Below are positions 1 through 7,401 of a DNA stretch of 8,109 nucleotides, piece after piece; within the stretch, counting starts at the first letter, position 1, and every line of letters begins with the position of its first letter. This stretch comes from Bacteroidota bacterium. GTDB taxonomy: Bacteria > Bacteroidota > Ignavibacteria > UBA10030 > F1-140-MAGs086. The notes under the pieces are model-generated. The model was not told the origin of the DNA. It was given only the letters and a program-made list of their open reading frames with translations, and did no database searches. The stretch covers positions 1-8,109 of the forward strand of contig SXSO01000024.1 in assembly GCA_005792205.1 (NCBI GenBank), given 5' to 3'. The position numbers and the translations under genes were made by a program.

Positions 1-1
1 A

Positions 2-49
2 AAAGTATATTGATATTATTTTTCAAAAGGCACAACCGATTATATTCAA
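2..49 (+). other. Upstream extension of the GH3 reading frame, interrupted by TGA at 11-13
   Basis: In the frame of the GH3 fusion, bases 14-49 encode YYFSKGTTDYIQ. This joins smoothly to MMMNVREKKIGSF and resembles the stretch that precedes the 'KIGG' barrel strand in NagZ-like proteins. The codon before it (11-13) is TGA, preceded by AAA GTA TAT. Coding potential on both sides of a single stop suggests a nonsense substitution, a sequencing or assembly error, or a frameshift just left of the window. With ten bases upstream these cannot be told apart. There is no Shine-Dalgarno at a normal distance from the ATG at 50; the AAAAGG at 25-30 is too far away. Confidence 0.5.
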
Positions 50-2695
50 ATGATGATGAATGTGAGAGAAAAAAAAATTGGAAGTTTTGCAATTTTTCAA
101 AGTGATTTGTTGGAAGTTGCAACACTATTAAATGAATTACAAAAAGAAAGTAAAATTCCACTTCTTTTTGCTTCTGATTTTGAAAATGGTTTGGCAATGC
201 GAATTCGTCGTGGAACTTCATTCCCACATTTGATGGCACTTGGAGCAACAGATGATTCTATACTTGCTTATGAGTATGGAAAAATAATTGCAGAAGAAAG
301 TCGTGCAGTTGGAGTTCATATAAATTTTTCTCCTGTAATTGATTTGAATAATAATCCAAAAAATCCCGTAATAAGTTATCGTTCAATTGGAGAAAATATA
401 AAACTTGTAAATAAAATTTCAAATGCATTGATAAAAGGAATGCAAGACAATGGAATTATTGCAACAGCAAAACATTTTCCTGGACATGGAGATACAGAAA
501 CTGATTCACATTTTGATTTACCAGTTCTTAAATTTTCAAAATCTCATTTGGATTCTTTTGAACTTAAAACATTTCAAAATGCAATTAGAATTGGAGTAAA
601 AGCGATGATGATTGCTCATCTTGCAATTCCATCCATTGAAAACAATACAAAAATCCCTGCATCACTTTCAAGAAAAATTATTGATAGTTTATTATTGAAA
701 TCATTTAATTACAAAGGTATTGTAATTACAGATGGTTTAGAGATGAAAGGTGTGAAAAAAAATTTTACTGACAAAGAAATTGCAATTATGGCAATTAATT
801 CTGGTAATGATATTTTACTTGGTCCTGAAGATCCTCAACTTATGATTGATACACTTGTTGATGCAGTGAGAAGCGGAATAATTTCTGAAGAACGAATCAA
901 TCGTTCGGTTTTAAAAATTTTGAGAACCAAAGAAGAACTTCTTTTGCACAAAAATAAATTCATTGATATAAATGAAATTAGAAATAAAGTCAATACTGAA
1001 GAACATAGGAATTTTGCAAAACAAGTTGCAAGAAAAAGTATAACTGTATTACAAAATTCAAGTTTACCATTTTCTGATTTGAATGCAAAAAAAATTCTTT
1101 GTATTCCAATTGCAAATAGCGATGATTATAGAATTGATGTTCATCGGTCAACAAAACGACATGCAAACGAAAGATTTGACGAATATTTTAATTCGCTTTT
1201 AAAAACAAGAGTTAGTGATTTTACAAGTTTTATTTTAGATAGTAGAAGTAATAAAAAAGATTGTGATTCACTTCTTTTAATTTCAAAGAAATTTGATGTG
1301 ATAATTTGTCCAATTTTTTTAAGACCCAAAAATAATTCAAAATATTTTGGAATTGCAGAAAAAGTTTTCAAAACATTGGAAAAAATTGCAGCAACGAAAA
1401 AATCGCAAGTTGTCTTCGTTGCGTTTGGAAACCCATATATTTTTTCTGAACTTAAAACAAATCATAATTTAATTATAACTTTTTCTGATTGTGAAGCCTC
1501 AATTGAGAGTGCAATTGAAACAATTTTTGGAGAGATTGAAACAAAAGGAAAACTTCCAATTACAATTTCCAAAAAATTTCCATTTAAACATGGATTGAAT
1601 ATCAAAAATAAAAAAACATATGGTGAAATAAATAAGTTTTTTGAAGTTGATTCCTTAATTTTACGATCTATAAAAAATGACGCATTTCCTTCCGCACAAA
1701 TTTCAATTTTAAAAGATGGAAAAACAGAATACATAAAATCATATGGAAATTTAACTTATGAAACAAATTCCCAAATTTGTAATTTGAATACTCTTTATGA
1801 TATAGCATCTTTGACAAAAGTTATTGCTACTACAACTGCAATAATGTTACTTTATGACGCAAAAAAAATTTCTTTAAGTGACAAAGTTTCAAAATATATT
1901 TCTGAATTTGCGAATAACGGAAAAGAAAATATAACACTTGAAAATCTTTTGCTTCACAACAGCGGACTTGAACGATTTGAACTTTTTTATGAAAGAACAA
2001 ATAATAGTGATTCAATTTTGAAATGGATATACAATTCAAAACTTGTTTATAAAACTGGAGATTCTACACTTTACAGCGATTTAGGATTTATTGTTTTGGG
2101 AAAAATTGTAGAAAAAATTTCTAAAATAAGTTTAGATGAATTTTGTAAAAAAAATATTTTCCAAAAACTTGAAATGAAAAATACTATGTTTGTTCCAAAA
2201 TCATATTCAAAAAAAAATGAAAACATTGCTCCAACAGAGAATGATAAAAAATTTAGAAAACAAATTGTAAAAGGAGTTGTTCATGATGAAACATCTTACT
2301 TATTAAAGGGAGTTAGTGGACATGCAGGAGTTTTTTCAAATGTTTCTGATTTATCCAATTTTATGAAAATGATTATGAATTATGGAAAATACAATGGAAA
2401 TATTTTTATCAAAGAAAAAACGATTGAACTTTTCACTAAAAGATTTTCTCATTTAAGTTCGCGAGCATTTGGTTGGGATACAAAAACTGTTGGAGGATAT
2501 TCGGCTTCAGGGAATTTATTTTCAAAAAACTCATTTGGACATACTGGATTTACAGGAACTTCAATTTGGTGTGATAAGGATAGAAATCTCTGCGTTATAT
2601 TTCTTACGAATAGAACTTTTCCATCTCGTGAAAATAGAAAAATTGTAGAAGTGAGAGCAAATCTTCATGATGCAGTTGTGAGAAGCTTTGAATAA
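50..2695 (+). CDS. NagZ-like GH3 glycosidase fused to AmiE-like serine hydrolase (N-terminus incomplete)
   Basis: Predicted two-enzyme fusion for muropeptide breakdown: a GH3 beta-N-acetylhexosaminidase followed by a class C beta-lactamase-like (S12) hydrolase. Residues 1-310 are most of the GH3 barrel. KHFPGHGDT (141-149) binds substrate, D152-S-H154 matches the Asp-His acid/base dyad of NagZ, and D228 in VITDGLEM is the expected nucleophile. Residues about 320-515 form the GH3 C-terminal alpha/beta domain. Residues about 530-880 form the hydrolase, with S587-x-x-K590 (SLTK), Y675-S-D and H831-T-G in the usual order. B. subtilis AmiE, a MurNAc-L-Ala amidase, belongs to this fold; an esterase or peptidase role is the alternative. 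The ATG at 50 is only the first available start. The first barrel strand and any signal peptide are missing, and family-like sequence continues upstream to 14, where a TGA at 11-13 interrupts it. The gene is therefore either broken or affected by a base error, and its true start lies left of the window. The 881 residues visible are shorter than the roughly 950-1000 I would expect. Confidence 0.88.
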   Translation: MMMNVREKKIGSFAIFQSDLLEVATLLNELQKESKIPLLFASDFENGLAMRIRRGTSFPHLMALGATDDSILAYEYGKIIAEESRAVGVHINFSPVIDLNNNPKNPVISYRSIGENIKLVNKISNALIKGMQDNGIIATAKHFPGHGDTETDSHFDLPVLKFSKSHLDSFELKTFQNAIRIGVKAMMIAHLAIPSIENNTKIPASLSRKIIDSLLLKSFNYKGIVITDGLEMKGVKKNFTDKEIAIMAINSGNDILLGPEDPQLMIDTLVDAVRSGIISEERINRSVLKILRTKEELLLHKNKFIDINEIRNKVNTEEHRNFAKQVARKSITVLQNSSLPFSDLNAKKILCIPIANSDDYRIDVHRSTKRHANERFDEYFNSLLKTRVSDFTSFILDSRSNKKDCDSLLLISKKFDVIICPIFLRPKNNSKYFGIAEKVFKTLEKIAATKKSQVVFVAFGNPYIFSELKTNHNLIITFSDCEASIESAIETIFGEIETKGKLPITISKKFPFKHGLNIKNKKTYGEINKFFEVDSLILRSIKNDAFPSAQISILKDGKTEYIKSYGNLTYETNSQICNLNTLYDIASLTKVIATTTAIMLLYDAKKISLSDKVSKYISEFANNGKENITLENLLLHNSGLERFELFYERTNNSDSILKWIYNSKLVYKTGDSTLYSDLGFIVLGKIVEKISKISLDEFCKKNIFQKLEMKNTMFVPKSYSKKNENIAPTENDKKFRKQIVKGVVHDETSYLLKGVSGHAGVFSNVSDLSNFMKMIMNYGKYNGNIFIKEKTIELFTKRFSHLSSRAFGWDTKTVGGYSASGNLFSKNSFGHTGFTGTSIWCDKDRNLCVIFLTNRTFPSRENRKIVEVRANLHDAVVRSFE

Positions 2696-2719
2696 AATTT
2701 TTTTTTGCATCTCTTTTCG

Positions 2720-2727
2720 TAAATTTG
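2720..2727 (+). promoter_or_regulatory. Possible Bacteroidota-type -7 element upstream of der
   Basis: TAAATTTG matches the TAnnTTTG -7 consensus known for the primary sigma factor of Bacteroidota. It lies in the 42-bp gap between the fusion gene and der, the only real intergenic space here. Against it, the nearest upstream TTTG (2704-2707) is only 12 bases away, closer than the usual -33 spacing, and transcription would begin only a few bases before the der ATG at 2738. Such octamers also arise by chance in DNA this rich in A and T. Confidence 0.2.
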
Positions 2728-2737
2728 CAAAATTTTT

Positions 2738-4045
2738 ATGTCAAATTATATAATAGCAATAATTGGAAAACCAAATGTTGGAAAGTCCACACTTTTCAAT
2801 CGCATAGCAGGGAAAAAACAAGCAATCGTATATGACGAACCTGGAGTTACTCGCGATAGACATTACCAAGAATGTGAATGGAGTGGAAAAAATTTTACTT
2901 TAATTGATACAGGAGGTTTTCTTCCTAAATCAAATAATATATTTGAAAAAGCAATAAAAGAGCAAGTCAAAATCGCTGTTGAAGAATCTGATGCAATAAT
3001 TTTTCTTCTTGATTTTGAAACTGGAATAAATTCTATTGATGAGGAGATTGCAAAATTTCTTCGCAAATCTCAAAAACAAATTTATGTAACTGTCAATAAA
3101 ATGGACAATGAAAAAAGAGAAAATTTGATTGGAGAATTTTACAAACTTGGTTTTAATGAGATTCAATTTATTTCATCAATTTCAGGAAGAAGAGTTGGAG
3201 ATTTTTTAGATAAAATAATTTCAAATATTCCAATAAATAACAATGAATTACAAAATGTAAAATTAAAACTTGCGATAATTGGAAAACCAAATGTTGGAAA
3301 ATCATCTCTTACAAATTCACTTCTTGGAAAAAGTAGAAATATTGTTACACCAATTCCTGGAACTACTCGTGATTCAATTGATTCAATTTTAAAAATAAAT
3401 AAAGAAGAAATAGTTTTAATTGACACAGCAGGCCTTAGAAAAAAAAGTAAAACAAAAGAAGATATAGAATTTTATAGCACACTTCGTACAATAAAAAGTA
3501 TTGAAAGAGCAGATGTTGCTATTGTTGTTATTGATGCTCAAGAGAGTTTGAATAAACAAGATTTACAAATTATTGAAGGTGTTGTTGAAAAAAAAAAAGG
3601 TGTTATTATTGCAGTAAACAAATGGGATTTGATTGAGAAAGATACTATGACTGCTGTTTATTACGAAAAATTTTTGAAAAGAAAATTGAAAGAATTTGAT
3701 TATATCCAAATAATTTTTATTTCAGCACTTGAGAAACAAAGGATTTTTAAACTTATAGAAATTGCAAAATCAATTAGGAAAGAGAGGAGAAAAAAAATTT
3801 CTACAAATAAACTAAATGAAGTATTTGAAGAAATATTTTTTCATACACCTCCTTCATCAAAACGTGGAAAAGAAATTCGTATAAAATATGTTATGCAAGT
3901 TGAAACTGAATTTCCCGTATTTGTATTTTTTGTAAATGAACCAGATTTTATTGAAGACAACTATAAAAAATTTTTAGAAAGAAATATTCGCAAACATTTT
4001 GGATTTAATGGAGTTCCATTAACTTTGCAATTTAGAAAAAAATAA
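2738..4045 (+). CDS. der: Ribosome biogenesis GTPase Der (EngA)
   Basis: Der is an essential cytoplasmic double GTPase that binds the 50S subunit and promotes its maturation. At 435 residues it is the normal family length and looks intact. GTPase domain 1 has P-loop GKPNVGKS (10-17), switch GVTRD with T38, G3 DTGG (57-60), G4 NKMD (120-123) and a G5 region SSISGRRVGDFLD (146-158). Domain 2 has a second identical P-loop GKPNVGKS (182-189), PGTTRDS (207-213), DTAG (229-232), NKWD (294-297) and G5 SAL (329-331). The KH-like C-terminal domain covers about 350-435 and ends in a basic tail. The ATG at 2738 places the P-loop at residue 10, as usual for the family, and there is no Shine-Dalgarno before it. 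An 11-base A-run at 3588-3598 encodes part of EKKK and is a slippage-prone spot. anmK begins 5 bp downstream. Confidence 0.97.
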   Translation: MSNYIIAIIGKPNVGKSTLFNRIAGKKQAIVYDEPGVTRDRHYQECEWSGKNFTLIDTGGFLPKSNNIFEKAIKEQVKIAVEESDAIIFLLDFETGINSIDEEIAKFLRKSQKQIYVTVNKMDNEKRENLIGEFYKLGFNEIQFISSISGRRVGDFLDKIISNIPINNNELQNVKLKLAIIGKPNVGKSSLTNSLLGKSRNIVTPIPGTTRDSIDSILKINKEEIVLIDTAGLRKKSKTKEDIEFYSTLRTIKSIERADVAIVVIDAQESLNKQDLQIIEGVVEKKKGVIIAVNKWDLIEKDTMTAVYYEKFLKRKLKEFDYIQIIFISALEKQRIFKLIEIAKSIRKERRKKISTNKLNEVFEEIFFHTPPSSKRGKEIRIKYVMQVETEFPVFVFFVNEPDFIEDNYKKFLERNIRKHFGFNGVPLTLQFRKK

Positions 4046-4050
4046 TTTTG

Positions 4051-5223
4051 GTGATAAAATTTATCAAAAAAAAAATTAAAATTGCAGTTGGTTTAATGTC
4101 TGGAACATCACTCGATGGAGTTGATGTCGCAATTATACAAATAAGTGGAAATGGAAAAAATTCCAAAATAAAAAAAATTGGATTTCAATTTTTTCCTTAT
4201 TCTCAAAAATTCACAAATTTTGTTTTAAAAAATTCTAATTCCAATACTGCAAAACTTGATGAAATTTCATCTTTAAATTTTTTATTTGCAAAAATTTTTT
4301 CTAATTGTGTAAAAAAAACTCTTAAAAAATTTAATATTGAAAATTCACAAGTTGATTTCATTGGAAGTCACGGTCAAACTATCCAACATATTCCAAACGG
4401 AAAAAAAATTTTAAATTCAAATGTGAATTCTACTTTTCAAATTGGAGATCCAAGTGTTATTGCAAAACTTACTTCAATTCTTACAGTTGGTGATTTTCGC
4501 GTAAGTGATGTTGCCTTAAATGGAAGTGGTGCTCCACTTGTTCCATATTTTGATTATTGTTTTTTTTCATCTCAAAAAAAAAATAGAATGTTGCTAAATA
4601 TTGGTGGAATTGCAAATATAACTTTACTTCCCAAAAATTGCAATGAAAAAAATATAATTGCATTTGATACAGGTTGTGGAAATATGATGGTTGATTTATT
4701 AGTAAACAAATTTTACAATAAATCTTTTGACAAAGATGGAACAATTGCATCAAGAGGAAATATAAATTATGATTTGTTAAATCTTATGCAAGAACATTCT
4801 TATTTTAAAAAAGCAATTCCAAAGTCAACGGGAAGAGAGGAATTTGGCGAAACATTTGTTGAAAAAATTTTATATCACTCAAAAAAAATAAAGAGAGAAG
4901 ATATAGTTACGACAGCAACATATTTTACAGTTTGGGGAATTTATTTTCATATTCATAAATTTATTTCAAACAAAAATTTTCCAGAAGAAATTATTATAAG
5001 TGGTGGTGGAAGTCATAATAAAACTATGATGAAATTTTTATCACAAATATTTCCAAATTCTAAAATATTTCCAATTGATAAATTTGGAATTTCTGCAAAT
5101 GAAAAAGAAGCAATTGCATTTGCATTTTTAGCAAATGAAACATTGTCTAATATTGCATCAAATATTCCATCTGTAACAAAAGCAAGAAAATCAACAACAC
5201 TTGGAAAAATTTGTTTACCATAA
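4051..5223 (+). CDS. anmK: Anhydro-N-acetylmuramic acid kinase AnmK
   Basis: AnmK opens the 1,6-anhydro ring of anhydroMurNAc and phosphorylates it with ATP to give MurNAc-6-phosphate in cytoplasmic cell-wall recycling; MurQ normally acts next but is not in this window. The protein is 390 residues and complete. From the GTG start it shows ATP-binding motif GLMSGTSLDGVD (14-25), SHGQTIQH (106-113), GDPSVIA (132-138), GAPLVPYFD (160-168), NIGGIANIT (183-191), FDTGCGN (205-211) with D206 as the expected catalytic base, PKSTGREEFGE (257-267), SGGG (317-320) and EAIAFAFLA (353-361). The family usually has Pro where Cys209 stands. The frame is closed by a TAG at 4033-4035, and its first ATG falls inside the ATP-binding motif, so translation must use GTG 4051 or TTG 4048. 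I prefer GTG, 5 bp after der. It overlaps the helicase ATG by one base (TAATG). Confidence 0.95.
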   Translation: MIKFIKKKIKIAVGLMSGTSLDGVDVAIIQISGNGKNSKIKKIGFQFFPYSQKFTNFVLKNSNSNTAKLDEISSLNFLFAKIFSNCVKKTLKKFNIENSQVDFIGSHGQTIQHIPNGKKILNSNVNSTFQIGDPSVIAKLTSILTVGDFRVSDVALNGSGAPLVPYFDYCFFSSQKKNRMLLNIGGIANITLLPKNCNEKNIIAFDTGCGNMMVDLLVNKFYNKSFDKDGTIASRGNINYDLLNLMQEHSYFKKAIPKSTGREEFGETFVEKILYHSKKIKREDIVTTATYFTVWGIYFHIHKFISNKNFPEEIIISGGGSHNKTMMKFLSQIFPNSKIFPIDKFGISANEKEAIAFAFLANETLSNIASNIPSVTKARKSTTLGKICLP

Positions 5224-5840
5224 TGTCAAATATACTTTCACAATTAAATTCTGAACAAAAAAAAGCAGTAGAAAATATTTTTGGTCCAACTCTTGTTATC
5301 GCTGGAGCTGGAAGTGGAAAAACTCGTGCATTGACTTACAAAGTTGCTTATTTAATTGAACAAAAAATTTCACCGCATGAAATTCTTGTTTTGACATTTA
5401 CAAATAAAGCAGCAAACGAAATGAAATCACGAATCGTTGAACTTGTTGGTGATAAAAGTAGATTTGTTACGATGGGAACTTTTCACTCTGTCTTTTCAAA
5501 AATTTTAAGATATGAATCAGAAAAAATTGGTTATCAAAGTAACTACACAATTTATGATTCTGATGATTCAAAAAGTTTTATGAAAAATATAATGGATGAT
5601 TTAGGAATTTCTACTCAACAATATAAACCAAATGTTTTTTGCTCAATCATTTCAAAAGCAAAAAACAAACTGGTTTCTCCAATTGAATTTACAAAAAATG
5701 CAAGAGGTTTGTTTGAAGAAAAAATTGCACTTTGTTATGAAGAATATCAAAATAGATTGAAAAAATCTAATGCAATGGATTTTGATGATTTGATTTTAAA
5801 ACCTATTGAATTGTTTTCTCGTTTTCCAAAAGTTTTGTAA
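5223..5840 (+). CDS. N-terminal fragment of the UvrD/PcrA helicase
   Basis: If the TAA at 5838-5840 is real, this open frame gives a 205-residue protein with the Q-motif, Walker A and motifs Ia and Ib but no Walker B. It would be a truncated 1A/1B region able at most to bind nucleotide weakly. The start is the ATG at 5223, which shares its A with the anmK stop. A TTG at 5211 is in frame but less likely, since it lies inside the anmK coding end and would add only four residues before the conserved start. Confidence 0.6.
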   Translation: MSNILSQLNSEQKKAVENIFGPTLVIAGAGSGKTRALTYKVAYLIEQKISPHEILVLTFTNKAANEMKSRIVELVGDKSRFVTMGTFHSVFSKILRYESEKIGYQSNYTIYDSDDSKSFMKNIMDDLGISTQQYKPNVFCSIISKAKNKLVSPIEFTKNARGLFEEKIALCYEEYQNRLKKSNAMDFDDLILKPIELFSRFPKVL

Positions 5841-5918
5841 AAATATCAAGAAATATTTAAATTTATTTTAGTAGATGAATATCAAGATACAAACAAAGTT
5901 CAATATACATTGATAAAA

Positions 5919-7400
5919 ATGTTTGCTGAAAAAAATAAGAATATATGTGTTGTTGGAGATGATTCGCAAAGTATTTATTCCTTTCGTGGAGCAGATATAA
6001 GAAACATATTGGATTTTCAAATTGATTATTCAGATTGTAAAACTTTTCGACTTGAACAAAATTATCGCTCTACAAAAAATATTTTGGAAAGTGCAAATTG
6101 TGTCATAAAAAATAATTTTGGTAAGATTCCAAAAAACCTTTGGACGGAAAATCAAAATGGAGAAAAAATTACAATTTTAATTTGTAAAGATGAAAAAGAT
6201 GAAGGTGAAATAATTTCAAAAAAAGTTGAAGAAGAAATTAGAAAACTTAAACTTAATTTGAAAGATGTTGCTATACTATATCGCACAAATGCTCAATCTC
6301 GTGCAATTGAAGATGCGTTTAGAAAATTTCAAATTCCATATAGAATTGTTGGAGGAATTGAATTTTATAAACGAAAAGAAATAAAAGATGTTCTTGCATA
6401 TTTGAAATTTATATCAAATCCAAATGATAACGAAAGTTTAAATAGAATTATAAATTTTCCATCACGTGGAATTGGAGAAACATCACTGAATAAAATAAAA
6501 AATTATGCAAATGAAAAAAAAATAAATTTCTTTGAAGCATTAAATAATATTGAAAAGATTGAAGAAATTCAAAAACGAACAAAAGATGCAATTCAAAAAT
6601 TTACAACATGTATTTGGAAATACATAGATTTGAGAAATAAAATTTCACTCAGTGAATTTTCAAAAATGTTAATTGAAGAAATTGCAATTTTAAATCTTTT
6701 GAAAGAAGAAGGAACAATAGAATCAATGTCAAAATGGGAAAACATTCAAGAACTTCTTTCAGGGATTTCTGAATATGAAAATGAAAAAGAAAGTTCTACA
6801 CTTGAAGAATTTTTACAAGATATTTCTTTACTTACTAATGTAGATAATTTGAACACAGAAAATAATTCTGTAACATTGATGACACTTCATTCGGCAAAAG
6901 GTCTTGAATATCCAATTGTTTTTGTTGCAGGTGTTGAAGAAGGGCTTCTTCCTCTTTCAAATGGATTTTCATTTAATGATGAAGAAGTTGAAGAGGAGAG
7001 ACGGTTGATGTATGTTGGAATTACAAGAGCAATGGCAAAACTATATTTAACATTGACTAAAACAAGATTTCGTTTTGGAGATTTACAATATTCAACTCCA
7101 TCAAGATTTATTTCCGAAATTGATAAAAAATTTTATACTGAAGAAAATTCAAATAAAATTTTTCTCAATGAAAGTTTTTATAATAAAAAAAAATATGATG
7201 ATTATATTGATGAAACTTTTAATTCTGAAAATGATACAAAAAAAGTTTATGTTGGTTCAAGAGTATCTCATGAAACTTTTGGAAGTGGAAGAGTTATTTC
7301 AATCAATGAAAATGGGAGTAAAGTAACTGTTAATTTTGATAAGTATGGGAAAAAGCAATTGCTTCTTATGTATGCAAATTTAAAACCAATAACTTTTTAA
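5919..7400 (+). CDS. C-terminal fragment of the UvrD/PcrA helicase
   Basis: The frame is open from 5841. The first possible starts are TTG 5910 and ATG 5919, both downstream of the conserved Walker B DEYQDTN encoded at 5874-5894, so a product from here would lack motifs I to II and could not hydrolyse ATP. It keeps motifs III to VI and the Tudor-like tail. This placement of the starts argues that the fragment is the remainder of the interrupted gene and not an independent one. Confidence 0.5.
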   Translation: MFAEKNKNICVVGDDSQSIYSFRGADIRNILDFQIDYSDCKTFRLEQNYRSTKNILESANCVIKNNFGKIPKNLWTENQNGEKITILICKDEKDEGEIISKKVEEEIRKLKLNLKDVAILYRTNAQSRAIEDAFRKFQIPYRIVGGIEFYKRKEIKDVLAYLKFISNPNDNESLNRIINFPSRGIGETSLNKIKNYANEKKINFFEALNNIEKIEEIQKRTKDAIQKFTTCIWKYIDLRNKISLSEFSKMLIEEIAILNLLKEEGTIESMSKWENIQELLSGISEYENEKESSTLEEFLQDISLLTNVDNLNTENNSVTLMTLHSAKGLEYPIVFVAGVEEGLLPLSNGFSFNDEEVEEERRLMYVGITRAMAKLYLTLTKTRFRFGDLQYSTPSRFISEIDKKFYTEENSNKIFLNESFYNKKKYDDYIDETFNSENDTKKVYVGSRVSHETFGSGRVISINENGSKVTVNFDKYGKKQLLLMYANLKPITF

Positions 7401-7401
7401 A

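Larger units (their letters stand above)
5223..7400 (+). pseudogene. pcrA: PcrA/UvrD-type superfamily 1 DNA helicase, interrupted by one in-frame TAA
   Basis: A 3'-5' DNA helicase of the UvrD/PcrA/Rep family, acting in repair and in clearing proteins and stalled RNA polymerase from DNA. The frame is 725 codons, normal for the family, with every motif in order: Q-motif around Q12, Walker A AGAGSGKT (27-34), Ia TFTNKAANEM (58-67), Ib GTFHS (85-89), II DEYQDTN (218-224), III VVGDDSQSIYSFRGAD (243-258), IV QNYRS (279-283), V TLHSAKGLEYPIVFV (554-568) and VI EEERRLMYVGITRA (590-603). A Tudor-like C-terminal domain (about 676-722) resembles the RNA-polymerase-binding tail of PcrA. Codon 206 (5838-5840) is TAA where relatives typically have Glu (VLEKYQ), with no frame change. 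The two halves separate Walker A from Walker B, so neither alone should be an active helicase. Either this is a recent nonsense mutation or a base-call error. The ATG at 5223 overlaps the anmK stop, suggesting coupled translation. pcrA, uvrD and rep cannot be told apart with certainty. Confidence 0.85.

Noticed and set aside
2698..2706. T-run after the fusion gene as an intrinsic terminator
   Set aside because: No GC-containing hairpin precedes it; AAGCTT and A/T pairing alone would be too weak, and T-runs are common in this sequence.
4043..4050. TAATTTTG, a match to the TAnnTTTG promoter box, just before anmK
   Set aside because: It overlaps the der stop codon, and transcription from it would begin after the only usable anmK start. 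The nearest TTTG (4024-4027) is also too close.
1141..4753. Antisense open frames at 1141-1371, 1462-1734, 1830-2039, 2863-3066, 2930-3166, 3163-3426 and 4481-4753
   Set aside because: Each lies wholly inside a strongly conserved + strand gene, has low-complexity Phe/Ile/Leu-rich or otherwise unrecognisable translation, and shows no start signal. They are shadows of AT-rich coding DNA.
11..5840. Stop-codon reassignment or selenocysteine as an explanation for TGA 11-13 and TAA 5838-5840
   Set aside because: All four complete gene ends (2695, 4045, 5223, 7400) use TAA, so TAA is a true stop. Trp is encoded by TGG throughout, and no SECIS-like hairpin follows the TGA.
7075..7326. Plus-strand open frame inside the 3' part of the helicase gene
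   Set aside because: It overlaps the Tudor-like tail in another frame and its Lys/Ile/Met-rich translation resembles nothing known. It is a frame shadow.
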